Positions 8,855 through 18,565 of a stretch of DNA of 64,000 bases are shown here, in pieces (the stretch's first letter is position 1; each line of letters starts with the position of its first letter). The notes beneath the pieces were generated by a model. It had not been told where the DNA came from, searched no databases, and saw nothing but the letters and a program-made list of their open reading frames with translations. Made by a program: the position numbers and the translations under genes. This stretch comes from Haloterrigena sp. KLK7 (GTDB lineage Archaea > Halobacteriota > Halobacteria > Halobacteriales > Natrialbaceae): assembly GCF_037914945.1 (NCBI RefSeq), contig NZ_CP149787.1, forward strand, positions 3,038,001 to 3,102,000. Direction: 5' to 3'.

Positions 8855-10789
8855 ATGTCCCAGGAAAGCGAGTACGGCGCAGGCCAAATCCAGGTCCTCG
8901 AAGGCCTGGAGGCCGTGCGGAAACGGCCGGCGATGTACATCGGCTCTACTGATTCTCGAGGACTTCACCACCTGGTCTACGAGGTGGTGGACAACTCGAT
9001 CGACGAGGCACTGGCCGGTCACTGCGACGACATCACCGTCGCCATCAACGACGACGGATCGGTGAGCGTCGCCGACGACGGCCGCGGGATCCCCGTCGAC
9101 ACACACGACGAGTACGATCGCCCCGCTCTCGAGGTGATTCTCACGGTCCTCCACGCCGGCGGCAAGTTCGACAACAAGTCCTACCAGGTCTCCGGCGGAC
9201 TCCACGGCGTCGGCGTCTCGGTCGTCAACGCCCTCTCCGAGCGCCTCGAGGCCGAGGTGAAACGCGACGGCGGCGTCTTCCGCCACGCCTTCGAGGCGGG
9301 CGAACCCGTCGGCGACATGGAGCGCGTCCGCGACATGGAGCCCGACGAGGAGACCGGCACGCAGATCCGGTTCTGGCCCGACACGGGCATCTTCGAGGGC
9401 GACGAGTTCTCCTTCTCGACGCTCTCGAACCGCCTCCGGGAACTCGCCTTCCTCAACTCCGGCGTGCGCATCACGCTGAGCGACGAGCGCGAGGAGCTCC
9501 ACGACGAGGACGCGCCGATCGAGGAGACCTACGAGTACGAGGGCGGCATCCGCGAGTTCGTCGAGTACTTAAACGAGACGCGCTCGGCGATGCACGACGA
9601 CGTCATCTACTTCGAGGCCGAAGAGCAGAACATCCAGGTCGAGGTCGCGATGCAGGCCACCGAGGAACTGCAGGGCTCGATCCACGCCTTCGCGAACAAC
9701 ATCAACACCCGCGAGGGCGGCACCCACCTCACCGGCTTTAAGACCGCGTTGACCCGGACGGTCAACGACTACGCGAAGGACAACAACATGCTCGGCGACC
9801 TCGAGGACAACCTCAAGGGTGAGGACATCCGCGAGGGCCTGACCGCCGTCATCTCGGTCAAACACCCCGACCCGCAGTTCGAGGGGCAGACGAAGACGAA
9901 ACTCGGTAACTCGGAAGTGCGGGGCATCGTCGAGAGTTCGATGCACGAGGGGCTGGGCACCTACTTCGAGGAACACCCCGACACCGCCCAGGCCATCGTC
10001 ACGAAGGCCGTCGAGGCCGCGAAGGCCCGCAAGGCCGCCCAGAAGGCCGAAGAGCTGACTCGGCGGAAGTCCGCCCTCGAGTCGACGTCGCTGCCCGGGA
10101 AACTGGCAGACTGCCAGACCAAGGACCCCGACGAGGCCGAACTGTTCATCGCGGAGGGCGACTCCGCCGGCGGCAGCGCGAAACAGGCACGGAATCCGGA
10201 CTTCCAGGCGATCCTCCCCATCAAGGGGAAGATTCTGAACGTCGAGAAACACCGTCTCGACCGCATCCTCGAGAACGACGAGATCCGGAACATGATCACC
10301 GCCATCGGCGCGGGGATCGGCGACGAGTTCGACGTCGAGGACGTCCGCTACAAGAAGATCATCATGGCGACCGACGCCGACGTCGACGGCGCCCACATCC
10401 GGACGCTGCTATTGACGTTCTTCTACCGCCACATGCGTCCGCTGCTCGAGGGCGGCTACGTCTACGCGACCCAGCCACCACTCTACCGGATTCGCTACCG
10501 CGGTGAGACCTACGACGCGATGACCGAGCAGGAACGCGACGAGATCGTCGAGGAGAAATGCGACGGGAACCCGTCGCAGGTCCAGCGGTTCAAGGGACTG
10601 GGGGAGATGAACCCACAACAGCTCTGGGACACGACGATGGACCCCGACAACCGCATCCTCAAACAGATCACCATCGAGGACGCCGCGGCGGCGGACAAGA
10701 TGTTCTCCGTCCTGATGGGCGACGCCGTCGAACCCCGAAAGCAGTTCATCAAGGACAACGCGCCGGAGGCCGAATGGATCGATATCTAA
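8855..10789 (+). CDS. gyrB: DNA gyrase subunit B
   Basis: The 644-residue protein carries the GHKL ATPase motifs EVVDNSIDEA, DDGRGIPVD and GGLHGVGVSVVNALS, then the transducer QTKTKLG. The TOPRIM domain has EGDSAGGSAKQ and the metal-binding DADVDGAHI. It lacks the large insert of proteobacterial GyrB, as expected in archaea. I start at ATG 8855 (MSQESEYGAGQIQVLEGLEA), 15 codons inside the longest frame, because the upstream part overlaps the promoter. It pairs with gyrA downstream to introduce negative supercoils. Confidence 0.97.
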   Translation: MSQESEYGAGQIQVLEGLEAVRKRPAMYIGSTDSRGLHHLVYEVVDNSIDEALAGHCDDITVAINDDGSVSVADDGRGIPVDTHDEYDRPALEVILTVLHAGGKFDNKSYQVSGGLHGVGVSVVNALSERLEAEVKRDGGVFRHAFEAGEPVGDMERVRDMEPDEETGTQIRFWPDTGIFEGDEFSFSTLSNRLRELAFLNSGVRITLSDEREELHDEDAPIEETYEYEGGIREFVEYLNETRSAMHDDVIYFEAEEQNIQVEVAMQATEELQGSIHAFANNINTREGGTHLTGFKTALTRTVNDYAKDNNMLGDLEDNLKGEDIREGLTAVISVKHPDPQFEGQTKTKLGNSEVRGIVESSMHEGLGTYFEEHPDTAQAIVTKAVEAAKARKAAQKAEELTRRKSALESTSLPGKLADCQTKDPDEAELFIAEGDSAGGSAKQARNPDFQAILPIKGKILNVEKHRLDRILENDEIRNMITAIGAGIGDEFDVEDVRYKKIIMATDADVDGAHIRTLLLTFFYRHMRPLLEGGYVYATQPPLYRIRYRGETYDAMTEQERDEIVEEKCDGNPSQVQRFKGLGEMNPQQLWDTTMDPDNRILKQITIEDAAAADKMFSVLMGDAVEPRKQFIKDNAPEAEWIDI

Positions 10790-10840
10790 CGAAATTTTGC
10801 TCTGCGGGCGCGACGTAGCCGCGCCCTCGGCAAAATTTCG
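10790..10840. repeat. long stem-loop after gyrB
   Basis: An 11-base outer arm (CGAAATTTTGC at 10790-10800) is matched perfectly by its reverse complement at 10830-10840. Inside it a second perfect pair of 7-base arms (GGGCGCG at 10805-10811 and its complement at 10820-10826) makes a two-step hairpin. It starts at the base after the gyrB stop, so it could be a terminator, an RNA-processing site or a stability element between gyrB and gyrA. Confidence 0.7.
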
Positions 10841-10887
10841 ATCAAAAGCACTCCTCCCTCCCCTGCGGGTCGGTCGTCGGCCCGCTC

Positions 10888-10910
10888 GCGAGTTCGCTGC
10901 GCGAACTCGC
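10888..10910. repeat. perfect 10-bp hairpin upstream of gyrA
   Basis: The arm GCGAGTTCGC at 10888-10897 is followed by a 3-base loop and its exact reverse complement at 10901-10910. It lies 65 bases before the gyrA start and is the second strong hairpin of the 185-base gyrB-gyrA spacer. Confidence 0.65.
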
Positions 10911-10974
10911 TCACGGATGCAGTGCTTGACACCAACCTCACGCAATCAACGCACCCCACGAAACCCAATGACAC

Positions 10975-13473
10975 ATGAGCTCAGACGTACCCGATCCGAC
11001 TGACGTACAGGCACGAGCGGTAGAGAACGTCCGCATCGAGGACGAGATGGAGCAGTCGTATATCGACTACGCGATGTCCGTCATCGCGGGTCGCGCGCTC
11101 CCCCGCGTCGAGGACGGCCTGAAGCCCGTCCACCGGCGCATCCTCTACGCGATGCACGAAATGGGCGTCTCCTCGGGGAGCAGCCACCGCAAGTCCTCCT
11201 CGATCGTCGGGGAGACGATGGGTGACTACCACCCCCACGGCGACAGCGCGATCTACGACACCCTGGTCCGGATGGCCCAGGACTTCTCGATGCGTTACCC
11301 GCTGGTCGACGGTCAGGGGAACTTCGGTTCGATGGACGGCGACCCGGCCGCCGCCCAGCGATACACCGAGGCGCGCATGTCCTCGATCTCCGAGGAACTC
11401 CTCGAGGACATCGACAAGGACACCGTCGACTTCTCCGCGAACTACGACGACCGCCTGCGCGAGCCCGACGTGCTCCCGGCGGCGTTCCCGAACCTGCTGG
11501 TCAACGGCTCCTCGGGAATCGCGGTCGGGATGTCGACGAACATCCCGCCGCACAACCTGGGGGAGATCGTCGACGCCACGATCGAACTGATCGACGACCC
11601 TGACGCGACGGTCGAGGACCTGATGGAGCACGTCAAGGGCCCCGACTTCCCCACGGGGGCGAACATCGTCGGCCGCGACGCCATCTACTCGGCCTACAAG
11701 ACCGGCCGCGGGCGCCTCCGCGTGCGCGCCGAGTTCGAGGTCGAGGAGTGGAAGAACGGCCGCGAACGGATCGTCGTCACGGAACTCCCCTTCCAGGCCA
11801 ACAAGGCCCGCCTCGTCGAGCGCATCGCCGAGGACGTCAACGAGGGCGAGATCGAGGGCATCTCGGACCTGCGCGACGAGTCCGACCGCGACGGCGTCCG
11901 CGTCGTCATCGAACTCAAGCGCGGCGCCAACACGGAAGTCGTCAAGAACCGCCTGCTCGAGAACCACTTAGAGCGGACCTTCGGCGTCATCAACCTCGCG
12001 CTGGTCGACGGCCAGCCCCGCGTGCTCTCGCTGAAGGAGACCTTAGAAGAGTACGTCGCCCATCGCCGCGAGGTCGTGCGCCGGCGCAGCGAGTACGACC
12101 TCGAGGAGGCCGAGGACCGCGCACACATCCTCGAGGGGCGGCTGACCGCCGTCGAGAACGCCGACGACGTCGTCGAACTGATCCGCAACAGCGAGACCCG
12201 GTCGGACGCGAAGGAGAACCTGCAGGACGCCTACGACTTCTCCCAGGATCAGGCCGACCACATCGTCCGGATGCAGCTGGGCAGCCTCACCTCGATGGAG
12301 ACCGCCGAGATCGAGGAGGAGTACGAGGAGGTCCAGGCCGAGATCGAACGGCTGAACGCGATCCTCGAGAGCGAGGAAGAGCTGCTCTCGGTCATCAAGG
12401 ACGAACTCCGCGAGATCAAGGACGAGTACGGCGACGACCGCCGCACCTCGATCGTCGAGGATCAGGGGACGGTCACCCACGAGGACCTCATCCCCGAGGA
12501 GGAGGTCTTCGTCGTCATGACCGAAGACGACTACGTCAAGCGGATGCCCATCGACCAGTTCGACCCCCAGGGTCGGGGCGGCAAGGGCATCATCGGCGCG
12601 GACGTCAAGGAGGGCGACCGCGTCTCGACGGTGTTCCGCGCGAACACCCACGACTACCTGCTGTGCTTTACCAACCAGGGGAAGGTCTACCAGCTCAAGA
12701 CCTACGAGATCCCCGAGATGGGCCGGACGGCCCGCGGCAAGTCGGCGGTCAACATCCTCGATCTCGACGCCGGCGAGGACATCACGGCCATCGTCGACAC
12801 CGACGCCTTCGGCGACGGCGAGTTCGTGACGATGGCCACCCGACACGGCTACGTCAAGCGAACCGGCGGCGAGGAGTTCGACAACATCCGCTCGACGGGG
12901 ATCATCGCGGCCGATCTCGAGGAAGGCGACGAGCTCGTCGACGTCGAGGTCACCGACGGCTCGCAGGACCTGGTCATCGCCACCGAGGGCGGCATGACGA
13001 TCCGCTTCGACGAGGACGAGGTCCGCGCGATGGGCCGCAACGCCCGGGGCGTCAACGGGATCAAACTCCAGGACGACGACGCGGTCGCGGGACTGGTCGC
13101 GACCGACGAGGACGACGGCCAGGCGCTGCTGACCGTCACCCGGAACGGGTACGGCAAGCGGACTCGGCTCTCCGAGTACCGCACGCAGTCGCGATACGGA
13201 AAGGGACTGATCGACATCAAGACGGGCGACCGAAACGGCCCCGTGACGGCCGTCAAGGCCGTCGACGACGACGATCAACTGGTGATGATGAGCGAGGCCG
13301 GACAGATCGTCCGGACGCGCGTCGACGAGATCTCGACGGTCGGGCGCAACACCATGGGCGTGATCGTCATGGACGTCGAGGACGGCGACGCGGTCGCCAG
13401 CGTCGACGACATCCCGGCGGCCGCGGCGGCCGATGCCGACGACGACGCTGCTACGGACGCCGACGAGAGCTGA
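10975..13473 (+). CDS. gyrA: DNA gyrase subunit A
   Basis: The 832-residue protein begins its breakage-reunion domain with [22 protein letters not shown]. It has the quinolone-region segment [14 protein letters not shown] and the active-site tyrosine in [11 protein letters not shown]. The C-terminal beta-pinwheel contains QGRGGKGI, a GyrA-box sequence that marks gyrase and not topoisomerase IV. The tail is acidic and alanine-rich, as in other haloarchaea. It works with GyrB and probably shares regulation with it, although 185 bases with two hairpins separate them. Confidence 0.97.
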   Translation: MSSDVPDPTDVQARAVENVRIEDEMEQSYIDYAMSVIAGRALPRVEDGLKPVHRRILYAMHEMGVSSGSSHRKSSSIVGETMGDYHPHGDSAIYDTLVRMAQDFSMRYPLVDGQGNFGSMDGDPAAAQRYTEARMSSISEELLEDIDKDTVDFSANYDDRLREPDVLPAAFPNLLVNGSSGIAVGMSTNIPPHNLGEIVDATIELIDDPDATVEDLMEHVKGPDFPTGANIVGRDAIYSAYKTGRGRLRVRAEFEVEEWKNGRERIVVTELPFQANKARLVERIAEDVNEGEIEGISDLRDESDRDGVRVVIELKRGANTEVVKNRLLENHLERTFGVINLALVDGQPRVLSLKETLEEYVAHRREVVRRRSEYDLEEAEDRAHILEGRLTAVENADDVVELIRNSETRSDAKENLQDAYDFSQDQADHIVRMQLGSLTSMETAEIEEEYEEVQAEIERLNAILESEEELLSVIKDELREIKDEYGDDRRTSIVEDQGTVTHEDLIPEEEVFVVMTEDDYVKRMPIDQFDPQGRGGKGIIGADVKEGDRVSTVFRANTHDYLLCFTNQGKVYQLKTYEIPEMGRTARGKSAVNILDLDAGEDITAIVDTDAFGDGEFVTMATRHGYVKRTGGEEFDNIRSTGIIAADLEEGDELVDVEVTDGSQDLVIATEGGMTIRFDEDEVRAMGRNARGVNGIKLQDDDAVAGLVATDEDDGQALLTVTRNGYGKRTRLSEYRTQSRYGKGLIDIKTGDRNGPVTAVKAVDDDDQLVMMSEAGQIVRTRVDEISTVGRNTMGVIVMDVEDGDAVASVDDIPAAAAADADDDAATDADES

Positions 13474-13600
13474 TCTCCGCGACGATCGGCCCGGGTGTCG
13501 GGCCGGTCGAGCGGGCTAGCGGAGTTCGCTGTTTTTCCCGATCGAGCGGCCATCTGAATCGGATCTCGAGTCGATGAGCCGAGACTCGAGTCAGCGCGTC

Positions 13601-13640
13601 GGCTCGAGGCGGCTCGAAGCGGCTCGAGACGGCTCGAAGC
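13601..13640. repeat. four tandem decamer repeats
   Basis: Four consecutive 10-base units of the form GGCTCGARRC follow each other without a gap after gyrA, in the 257-base space before the convergent regulator gene. The second and fourth units are identical. Their position between convergent genes suggests a terminator-region or slippage repeat. Confidence 0.6.
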
Positions 13641-13730
13641 GAGTGGGTGCGCGACAGAATATCACGCGAGCGAGCGGTCGCTGGGAACCGCAGAGAGCGG
13701 AGAAATATCGAGAGCGATCGGCGGCCGCCG

Positions 13731-14264
13731 TCAGTGGGACGGCTCTTCGGCGGGGGCGACCATGTCTTCGATCCGCAGGATGAGGATGTTGTTCGTGTCG
13801 TCCTTGCCGTCGACGCGGCCCTCGATGAGGAGCTTCGACAGCGGGGTCGGGCCGACGGTGACGGCGTCGTCCTCGTGGATCTCGCCCATCGATCCCTGCA
13901 TGTGGATCTCGGCGCGGCAGAGTTCGGGGTGGTGGACGCTCGAGAGGTCGATCTCCTCGACGATGACGTCCTCGATGGGTTCGCCCTCGTGTTCGATCGG
14001 AACCGAGGCGGGATCGTCCATCTGCTGGATCTCGAGGGCCTCGTAGGCTGAGGCGGTCGGTTTGTACCCGCCTTTCGGGCCGGGTACGCCCTCTACGAGC
14101 TGGAGGGCTTTGAGACTCTGCATCTGATTGCGGATCGTTCCGGGGTTACGGTCGACCTGTTCGGCGATGTCCTCGCCTTTGATGGCGGCTTCGGACTCCT
14201 TGTGCAGATTCGTCAATGCACGGAGGATTTTCTTCTGGCTGGGGGTGAGTTCGATGGATGACAT
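13731..14264 (-). CDS. winged-helix transcriptional regulator
   Basis: The 177-residue protein has an N-terminal winged helix-turn-helix (about residues 5-75) with the segments LTPSQKKILRALTNL, KGEDIAEQVDRNPGTIRNQM and LVEGVPGPKGGYKPT. The wing resembles Rrf2/TrmB-type archaeal regulators. The C-terminal half is a small acidic beta-rich domain (DVIVEEIDLSSVHHPELCRAE) of unknown ligand. A cysteine and two adjacent histidines there could bind metal, but this is only a guess. The gene is convergent to gyrA and has its own 344-base upstream region. Confidence 0.75.
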   Translation of the reverse strand: MSSIELTPSQKKILRALTNLHKESEAAIKGEDIAEQVDRNPGTIRNQMQSLKALQLVEGVPGPKGGYKPTASAYEALEIQQMDDPASVPIEHEGEPIEDVIVEEIDLSSVHHPELCRAEIHMQGSMGEIHEDDAVTVGPTPLSKLLIEGRVDGKDDTNNILILRIEDMVAPAEEPSH

Positions 14265-14608
14265 ACTGAATCGTTCGTAATTGATTTCCTTAAACCCGAC
14301 GGGTGAGCCGGGAGTAACGCGGTGATTCCGTCGTTAGAACGCGCCCTAGTAAGGTGTTTTGTTTCGGTGATCGACGGCTGGCACGCAACTGCATACCAGT
14401 ACCGATTCGGGCCGCGACGAGTCGACCCTCGTTCGGGAGGGCGACGAGACGTCTCGACGAGCAGCCGGGCGAGAGCGCCGACGGCGACGCTCCGGTCACG
14501 GATCGCCGTCACCGTCGTCGGACACTCGACGCTTCATCGAGAGCGGATTAGAACGAGTCTAAACGAACCGCGGGGGCGGTTCGGTGGACGAGCAGACACG
14601 ACAGCGAA
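14265..14608. other. upstream region of the winged-helix gene
   Basis: This 344-base gap lies between the start of the winged-helix regulator and the stop of the DtxR-type gene. It contains the semi-palindrome TTAGA-N5-TCTAA at 14548-14562, which resembles the operator-like site at 15301. I see no gene in it. The weakly AT-rich stretch near 14276-14292 may be the promoter. Confidence 0.5.
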
Positions 14609-15289
14609 CTACTGTTCGATTTCCCGCGGTTCGGAGACGCGAACGTGATGGGCGACGGACTCGGGCAGCGAGACGTCGGTATCGTGGTCGCTCGAGCGGG
14701 CGGTGATCATCCCGAAGGGGGCGACCTCGACGATCTCGAGTTCGACGCCGGGTCTGACACCGTGCTCGGCGAGATAGGAGAGGACCTCGGCGTCGCGGTC
14801 GGCGACCTCCTCGACGACCACGACGTCGCCCGCCGAGAACGACGTGACGGACTCGCCCTCGGGCCGTTCGGGCGGCTCGAGGTCGGCGCCGGGAATCGGC
14901 GCGCCGTGGGGGTCGACCGCCGGCTCGCCGAGGACGTCCGCGACGCGGGCCTCGAAGTCCTCGCTGATGTGGTGTTCGAGCCGGTCGGCCTCCTCGTGGA
15001 CCTCCGCCCAGTCGTAGTCGAGGTGTTCGGTGAGGTAGGCCTCGAGCAGCCGGTGGTGGCGGACGACCTCGAGGGCGACGGTCTCACCTTCGTCGGTCAG
15101 CGTGACGCCGCGGTACTTCTCGCGGTCGACGAGCCCGCGCTCCTCGAGCTTGTCGAGCATGCTGGTGACGGTCGGCGACGTGACGTCCAGCTCGTCGGCG
15201 ATGGCCGACGTCTTGATCCGCTCGTCGGTCTCGCGCTGGAGCTGGTAGATCGTCTTGAGGTAATCCTCCATCACGTCGCTCAGCATCAT
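14609..15289 (-). CDS. DtxR/MntR-family metal-dependent regulator
   Basis: The 226-residue protein has the full three-domain layout of the iron or manganese repressors. A winged helix comes first (MLSDVMEDYLKTIYQLQRE, DELDVTSPTVTSMLDKLEERGLV). The metal-binding dimerisation domain follows (VVRHHRLLEAYLTEHLDYDW, EADRLEHHISEDFE), and a FeoA-like SH3 domain occupies about the last 75 residues. It should repress metal uptake genes when loaded with Mn or Fe. Two ATG codons are adjacent at the start. A perfect palindrome 12 bases upstream suggests that it controls itself. The divergent neighbour is arginase, a Mn enzyme, which fits but does not prove Mn sensing. Confidence 0.9.
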   Translation of the reverse strand: MMLSDVMEDYLKTIYQLQRETDERIKTSAIADELDVTSPTVTSMLDKLEERGLVDREKYRGVTLTDEGETVALEVVRHHRLLEAYLTEHLDYDWAEVHEEADRLEHHISEDFEARVADVLGEPAVDPHGAPIPGADLEPPERPEGESVTSFSAGDVVVVEEVADRDAEVLSYLAEHGVRPGVELEIVEVAPFGMITARSSDHDTDVSLPESVAHHVRVSEPREIEQ

Positions 15290-15300
15290 CGTAGTCGGAT

Positions 15301-15314
15301 TTAGACGGGTCTAA
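15301..15314. promoter_or_regulatory. palindromic operator candidate
   Basis: The sequence TTAGACGGGTCTAA is a perfect inverted repeat with 6-base arms and a 2-base centre. It lies between the divergent DtxR-type regulator (start at 15289) and arginase (start at 15375), so a protein bound here could affect both promoters. DtxR-family proteins bind such palindromes, so this is a good candidate autoregulatory site. Confidence 0.55.
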
Positions 15315-15374
15315 CCCTAAACCTGTCGCCGTCTCGATCGCCACCGTCAAACCGCCGCGGATCGAACTCGAACT

Positions 15375-16295
15375 ATGAGTACGACCGTCAGGATCATCGG
15401 CGCACCGATGGACTACGGGGCGGACCGTCGCGGCGTCGACATGGGACCGTCGGCTATCAGATACGCCGAAGTGGCCGATCGCCTCGCGGACGCCGACGTC
15501 ACGGCCGTCGACGACGGCGATCTCTCGATTCCGCGAGCCGAGGAGCGCGATCCGAACACCGACGAGCCGATCGAGGGGACGGCGAAGTTCCTCCGAGAGG
15601 TCGAGGATGTCAGTACGCGGCTGGAAGAGCGGGTCGCGGACGCGCTGGCCGACGGCGAGTTTCCGCTCGTGCTGGGCGGAGACCACTCGGTCGCGATCGG
15701 CTCGATGCGCGGCTCGGCCCGCGAGGCGGACCTCGGCGCGATCTGGTTCGACGCCCACGCGGACCTCAACACGCCCGCGACGTCGCCCAGCGGCAACGTC
15801 CACGGGATGCCGCTTGCCGCGACGCTGGGACGAGGCGCCTTCGGCGACCTCTCGTGGGCCCACGCGCCCCGCGTCCGCGAGGCGTCCATCGCCTACGTCG
15901 GCCTGCGGAGCATCGACGAGCGCGAGCGCGAACTCGTTCGAAACAGCGAGATGACGGCGTTCACGATGGCCGACATCGACGAGCGCGGGATGACCGCCGT
16001 CGTCGAGGACGCGCTCGACGTCGCGACCGACGGCACCGACGGCGTCCACGTCAGCCTCGACCTCGACTGGGTCGATCCCAAGACGGCCCCCGGCGTCGGG
16101 ACGCCGGTCCGCGGCGGCGTCACGTATCGGGAGGCCCACGCCGCGCTCGAGACCGTCTCGGAACGCAACGCGGCCGAGGGGATCCTCCGCTCGATGGACG
16201 TCGTCGAGGTCAACCCGATTCTCGACGAGGGCAACGAGACGGCGACCATCGCGGCCGAACTCACCGCGAGCGCGTTCGGGAACCGAATCCTCTAG
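15375..16295 (+). CDS. arginase-family ureohydrolase
   Basis: The 306-residue protein contains the three manganese-ligand signatures of ureohydrolases: GGDHS (His104), WFDAHADLN (Asp126, His128, Asp130) and SLDLDWVDP near residue 220. SGNVHGMPLA around residues 139-148 matches the SGN-x-HGMP element characteristic of true arginases, which distinguishes it from agmatinases and formimidoylglutamases. It should hydrolyse L-arginine to ornithine and urea in the cytoplasm. It is divergent from the DtxR-type regulator and shares its upstream palindrome. Agmatinase remains a less likely alternative. Confidence 0.85.
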   Translation: MSTTVRIIGAPMDYGADRRGVDMGPSAIRYAEVADRLADADVTAVDDGDLSIPRAEERDPNTDEPIEGTAKFLREVEDVSTRLEERVADALADGEFPLVLGGDHSVAIGSMRGSAREADLGAIWFDAHADLNTPATSPSGNVHGMPLAATLGRGAFGDLSWAHAPRVREASIAYVGLRSIDERERELVRNSEMTAFTMADIDERGMTAVVEDALDVATDGTDGVHVSLDLDWVDPKTAPGVGTPVRGGVTYREAHAALETVSERNAAEGILRSMDVVEVNPILDEGNETATIAAELTASAFGNRIL

Positions 16296-16409
16296 CGGAC
16301 AGTTGTCGACGCGGAGATAGTATCCGGCGACTACACGTTGCGTGAGAATACCTACCACGTGCGTGAACGTTCCAACACCTTTGTATCGGAGGGTTTCGGA
16401 ATAGGAGAT

Positions 16410-17579
16410 ATGACTGAGAACGTCGTCGTACTCGGAGCCGGTTACGCCGGTGCCGGTGCGATCAACAAGCTCCAGTCGGAGCTCGGGGGCAACGCACGGC
16501 TGACCTGGATCGCTGACGTCGACTATCACCTGGTTCTTCACGAGTCCCACCGCGTCATTCGGGACCCGGACGTCCGTTCGGACATCACCTTCCCGGTCAC
16601 CCAGATCGCCGACCCGTCGACCCGGTTCATCCAGGACGAGGTCGTCGGCCTCGACGTCGACGACCAGGTCGTCGAACTCGCCGACAGCGAGGACGTCGAG
16701 TACGACTACGTCCTCGTCGGACTGGGCAGCCAGACCGCCTACTACGGCATCCCCGGCCTCGAGGAGCACTCGCTGACGCTGAAGAGCCTCGACGACGCTC
16801 TCGACATTCACGACGCCGTCAAGGCGGCCAGCCAGGAGGCGACCCGCGGCGAGCCCGCACAGGTCGTCATCGGCGGCGCCGGGCTCTCGGGCATCCAGAC
16901 CGCCGGCGAGATCGCGGAGTTCCGCGACAACCACCGCGCCCCCATCGAGATCCACCTCGTCGAAGCGCTCGAGGAGATCTTCCCCGGCAACGATCCGGAA
17001 ATCCAGCAGGCGCTGCGCGACCTCCTCGAGGAGGCCGGCGTCCAGATCCACACGGACGACCCGATCACCGAGGCCACCGAGGACCACATCGAGTTCGACG
17101 AGGGCGAGCCCTTAGACCACGACGTCCTCGTCTGGACCGGCGGCATCACCGGCCGCGACGCGATGGACGACGCCGACCTCGAGAAGGAGCACAACCGCCT
17201 CAACACCGAGGCCAACTTCCAGACCTCCGACGAGCGCGTCTTCGCCATCGGCGACTCGGCGATCATCAACCAGGGCGACCAGCCCGCGCCGCCGACGGCC
17301 CAGGCCGCCTGGCAGGCCGCGGAGGTCGCCGGCGAGAACATCTCCCGGGCCATCGAGAACCGCCCGCTGCGGACCTGGGAGCACGAGGACAAGGGGACCG
17401 TCATCTCCGTCGGCGACAAGGCCGTCGCCCACGAGGTCAAGCCGGCCCTCGGAATCTCGCTGCCCGTCGACACGTTCGGCGGCGTTCCCGCGAAGAACCT
17501 GAAGAAGATGATCGCCGCCCGCTGGATCGCGGACATCACCTCCTGGAACGAGGCCCGCAAGTCCTGGTCGTCGCTGTAA
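16410..17579 (+). CDS. type II NADH dehydrogenase (NDH-2)
   Basis: The 389-residue flavoprotein starts with the dinucleotide fold VVVLGAGYAGAGAINKL. A second nucleotide-binding motif, VVIGGAGLSGIQTAGEIAEF, lies in the middle, and the FAD-binding FAIGDSAI is near residue 290. The C-terminal amphipathic region would dock on the membrane surface. It should oxidise NADH and reduce menaquinone without pumping protons. I start at ATG 16410 because the 24 upstream codons run through the promoter-like spacer. A sulfide:quinone reductase is less likely, since I see no conserved redox cysteines. Confidence 0.85.
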   Translation: MTENVVVLGAGYAGAGAINKLQSELGGNARLTWIADVDYHLVLHESHRVIRDPDVRSDITFPVTQIADPSTRFIQDEVVGLDVDDQVVELADSEDVEYDYVLVGLGSQTAYYGIPGLEEHSLTLKSLDDALDIHDAVKAASQEATRGEPAQVVIGGAGLSGIQTAGEIAEFRDNHRAPIEIHLVEALEEIFPGNDPEIQQALRDLLEEAGVQIHTDDPITEATEDHIEFDEGEPLDHDVLVWTGGITGRDAMDDADLEKEHNRLNTEANFQTSDERVFAIGDSAIINQGDQPAPPTAQAAWQAAEVAGENISRAIENRPLRTWEHEDKGTVISVGDKAVAHEVKPALGISLPVDTFGGVPAKNLKKMIAARWIADITSWNEARKSWSSL

Positions 17580-17699
17580 GCGACGCGGTCAGCGTTTCGA
17601 GTACGATCTCGACCCCTGCTTTTTCCGCCGGTCGTCGCAGTTTCCTCGCGGCTGCGAGCGACCGGCGTCTCCCGATGTGACTCGCAGCCCGTTCGTCGA

Positions 17700-18332
17700 T
17701 CAGCCGTCGGTCCCGTCGGCGGATCCGAGCCCGACGTCACCGGAGTCGGTCTCGTCGTCCCCCGTTTCGCTATCGTCGGCTCCGGAGTCGGCATCCGCAG
17801 CCGTCTCGGCGCTCGCGTCGTCCGCGGCACTCGAGCCGACCGGTTCGGCCGGAACGCCGGCCACGGTCGTTCCCGGTGGCACGTCTCGGGTGACGAGCGA
17901 GTTGGCGGCCACCCGCGCGTTCGCGCCGATCTCGACGCCCGGGAGGACGATCGCGCCGGCGCCGATCATCGCGCGTTCGCCGATGACGACCTCGCCCGTG
18001 CGGTACTCGTCCTGGAGGAACTCGTGGCAGAGGATCGTCGCGTCGTAGCCGACGATCGCCTCGCGCTCGACGGTGATCAACTCCGGCCAGAAGACGTCCG
18101 GCGTGGCCTCGAGCCCCCAGGAGACGCCGGGGCCGACGGTGGCGCCGAGCCGGCGCAACAGCCACCGCTTCAGGCGGAGGCTCGGCGAGATCCGGATCAG
18201 CCAGACGGCGACGTAGGCGATCGCGACCCGGAGCGGGTCGCGCGCGCGTGTCCAGTCGGCGAGCGAGTTGCCCGGCCCCACGGTCGGATGGTGCCGGATG
18301 CGGTCGTGGCGCGAGTCCGTCTCGTCGGTCAC
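17700..18332 (-). CDS. hexapeptide-repeat acyltransferase
   Basis: The protein has an N-terminal amphipathic segment, then left-handed beta-helix hexapeptide repeats from about residue 65 to 150 (for example GEVVIGERAMIGAGAIVLPGV). The closing segment RDVPPGTTVAGVPAEPV is typical of maltose or colanic acid O-acetyltransferases. The last 40 or so residues are an Asp/Ser-rich acidic tail. It probably acetylates a sugar or another small acceptor using acetyl-CoA. No neighbouring gene points to the substrate. Confidence 0.8.
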   Translation of the reverse strand: MTDETDSRHDRIRHHPTVGPGNSLADWTRARDPLRVAIAYVAVWLIRISPSLRLKRWLLRRLGATVGPGVSWGLEATPDVFWPELITVEREAIVGYDATILCHEFLQDEYRTGEVVIGERAMIGAGAIVLPGVEIGANARVAANSLVTRDVPPGTTVAGVPAEPVGSSAADDASAETAADADSGADDSETGDDETDSGDVGLGSADGTDG

Positions 18333-18565
18333 TGTCCGCGACTATGCGGCATCACTACATGAAACCGATCGACTCGGGACGGCCGCCCCTCCGAACCTCG
18401 ACCGTTCCGTGGACGGACGATAACGGAACGTCTCGTTCGTAGTCAAGTCGTGACGAGTCGCGACCGGTACGCTTCCGGGACCGTTCGGTTCGGAAGAACA
18501 ACTGTCCGTTCCCTAACTGGTGAGGCACAATGATTGTTCTGAGTCGTTTCGTTGGAACACTCGTT

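Noticed and set aside
11748-13577. 609-codon plus-strand frame inside gyrA
   Set aside because: It is a +1 shadow of gyrA with an Arg/Gly/Asp repeat composition.
8264-17114. rare TTA leucine codons in psmB (8264), gyrB (9569), gyrA (11968, 12043) and ndh (17112), several followed by GA
   Set aside because: They might reflect avoidance of CTCGAG/CTCGAC-like sequence, but I have no background count to show enrichment.
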